Assembly: GCA_002770955.1 (NCBI GenBank)
Contig: PCUH01000289.1
Location: forward strand, 1 to 21,595
Source: Flavobacteriales bacterium CG18_big_fil_WC_8_21_14_2_50_32_9
GTDB taxonomy: Bacteria; Bacteroidota; Bacteroidia; Flavobacteriales_E; Vicingaceae
Direction: 5' to 3'
DNA: 21,595 nucleotides
Below are positions 21,492 through 21,595 of the stretch, piece after piece. Positions within the stretch are counted from its first letter, which is position 1, and every line of letters starts with the position of its first letter. The notes below the pieces were generated by a model. The model saw nothing but the letters and a program-made list of their open reading frames with translations, was not told the DNA's origin and searched no databases. The translations under genes were made by a program, and so were the position numbers.

Positions 21492-21595
21492 ATATACTCA
21501 AATTACCCGAAAAGCTAACCCGCTTTATTCATGCAAAAGCGAAGCGAATTGTATGAATGTGCGAAGGGCTGTGGGAAGCAAAGCGGTTAATCCCG
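21492..21595. repeat. Dispersed repeat element, cut by the window edge
   Basis: The first 27 nt (21492-21518) are identical to 5946-5972. Next come nested inverted repeats: TAACCCGCTTT (21516-21526) with AAAGCGGTTA (21580-21589, one bulged C) and ATTCAT (21527-21532) with ATGAAT (21553-21558). No coding frame is evident. The shared head with different tails suggests a modular intergenic repeat family. Confidence 0.6.

Overview
The window looks like a chromosomal piece of an AT-rich Bacteroidota, most likely a flavobacterium-like marine or freshwater lineage. The reasons are a type IX secretion (T9SS) C-terminal sorting domain, the lemA-TPM-TPM cluster, Bacteroidota-type promoter boxes (TAnnTTTG) ahead of many genes, an absence of Shine-Dalgarno sites, and intergenic repeats of a kind I associate with this phylum. 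Most genes are core housekeeping or stress genes. I see no phage, plasmid, insertion sequence, CRISPR array, rRNA or tRNA.

Layout. 1-554: 3' end of a T9SS-secreted protein, then a terminator. 751-2933: a family 2 glycosyltransferase overlapping a divergent miaA. 2930-5041 (minus): a yjdF-like membrane protein and a Crp/Fnr regulator form a tight pair, followed downstream by two tandem single-domain rhodaneses. 5109-5468 (minus): a small XRE repressor with five copies of a 12-bp palindrome upstream. 5750-7417: a CPA1-type cation/proton antiporter (minus) bracketed by nested inverted copies of two repeat families. 7546-9438: htpG with a possible sigma-54-like promoter and a very strong terminator. 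9610-11568: lemA and two TPM-domain genes. 11573-12799 (minus): a membrane HisKA_2-type histidine kinase with no partner regulator nearby. 12921-15476 (minus): clpC. 15773-19612: gyrA and a secreted TPR protein, divergent from clpC. 19768-21490: two paralogous tandem-domain universal stress proteins. 21492-21595: another copy of a dispersed repeat, running off the window.

How the genes fit together. htpG (Hsp90), clpC (Hsp100 unfoldase) and the two Usp proteins give the window a protein-quality and stress flavour. The Crp/rhodanese group suggests sulfur or redox handling. LemA and the TPM proteins are probably one envelope-associated unit. No single new system is obvious. The least explained signals are the operator array of the XRE regulator, the symmetric repeats around the antiporter, and a perfect dyad at the yjdF-crp promoter.

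Start codons were re-chosen for lemA (9610), yjdF-like (5041), the histidine kinase (12799) and miaA (2013). For lemA and yjdF-like the choice rests on a promoter box overlapping or lying downstream of the longer possible start. For the kinase and miaA it rests on codon type and family length.
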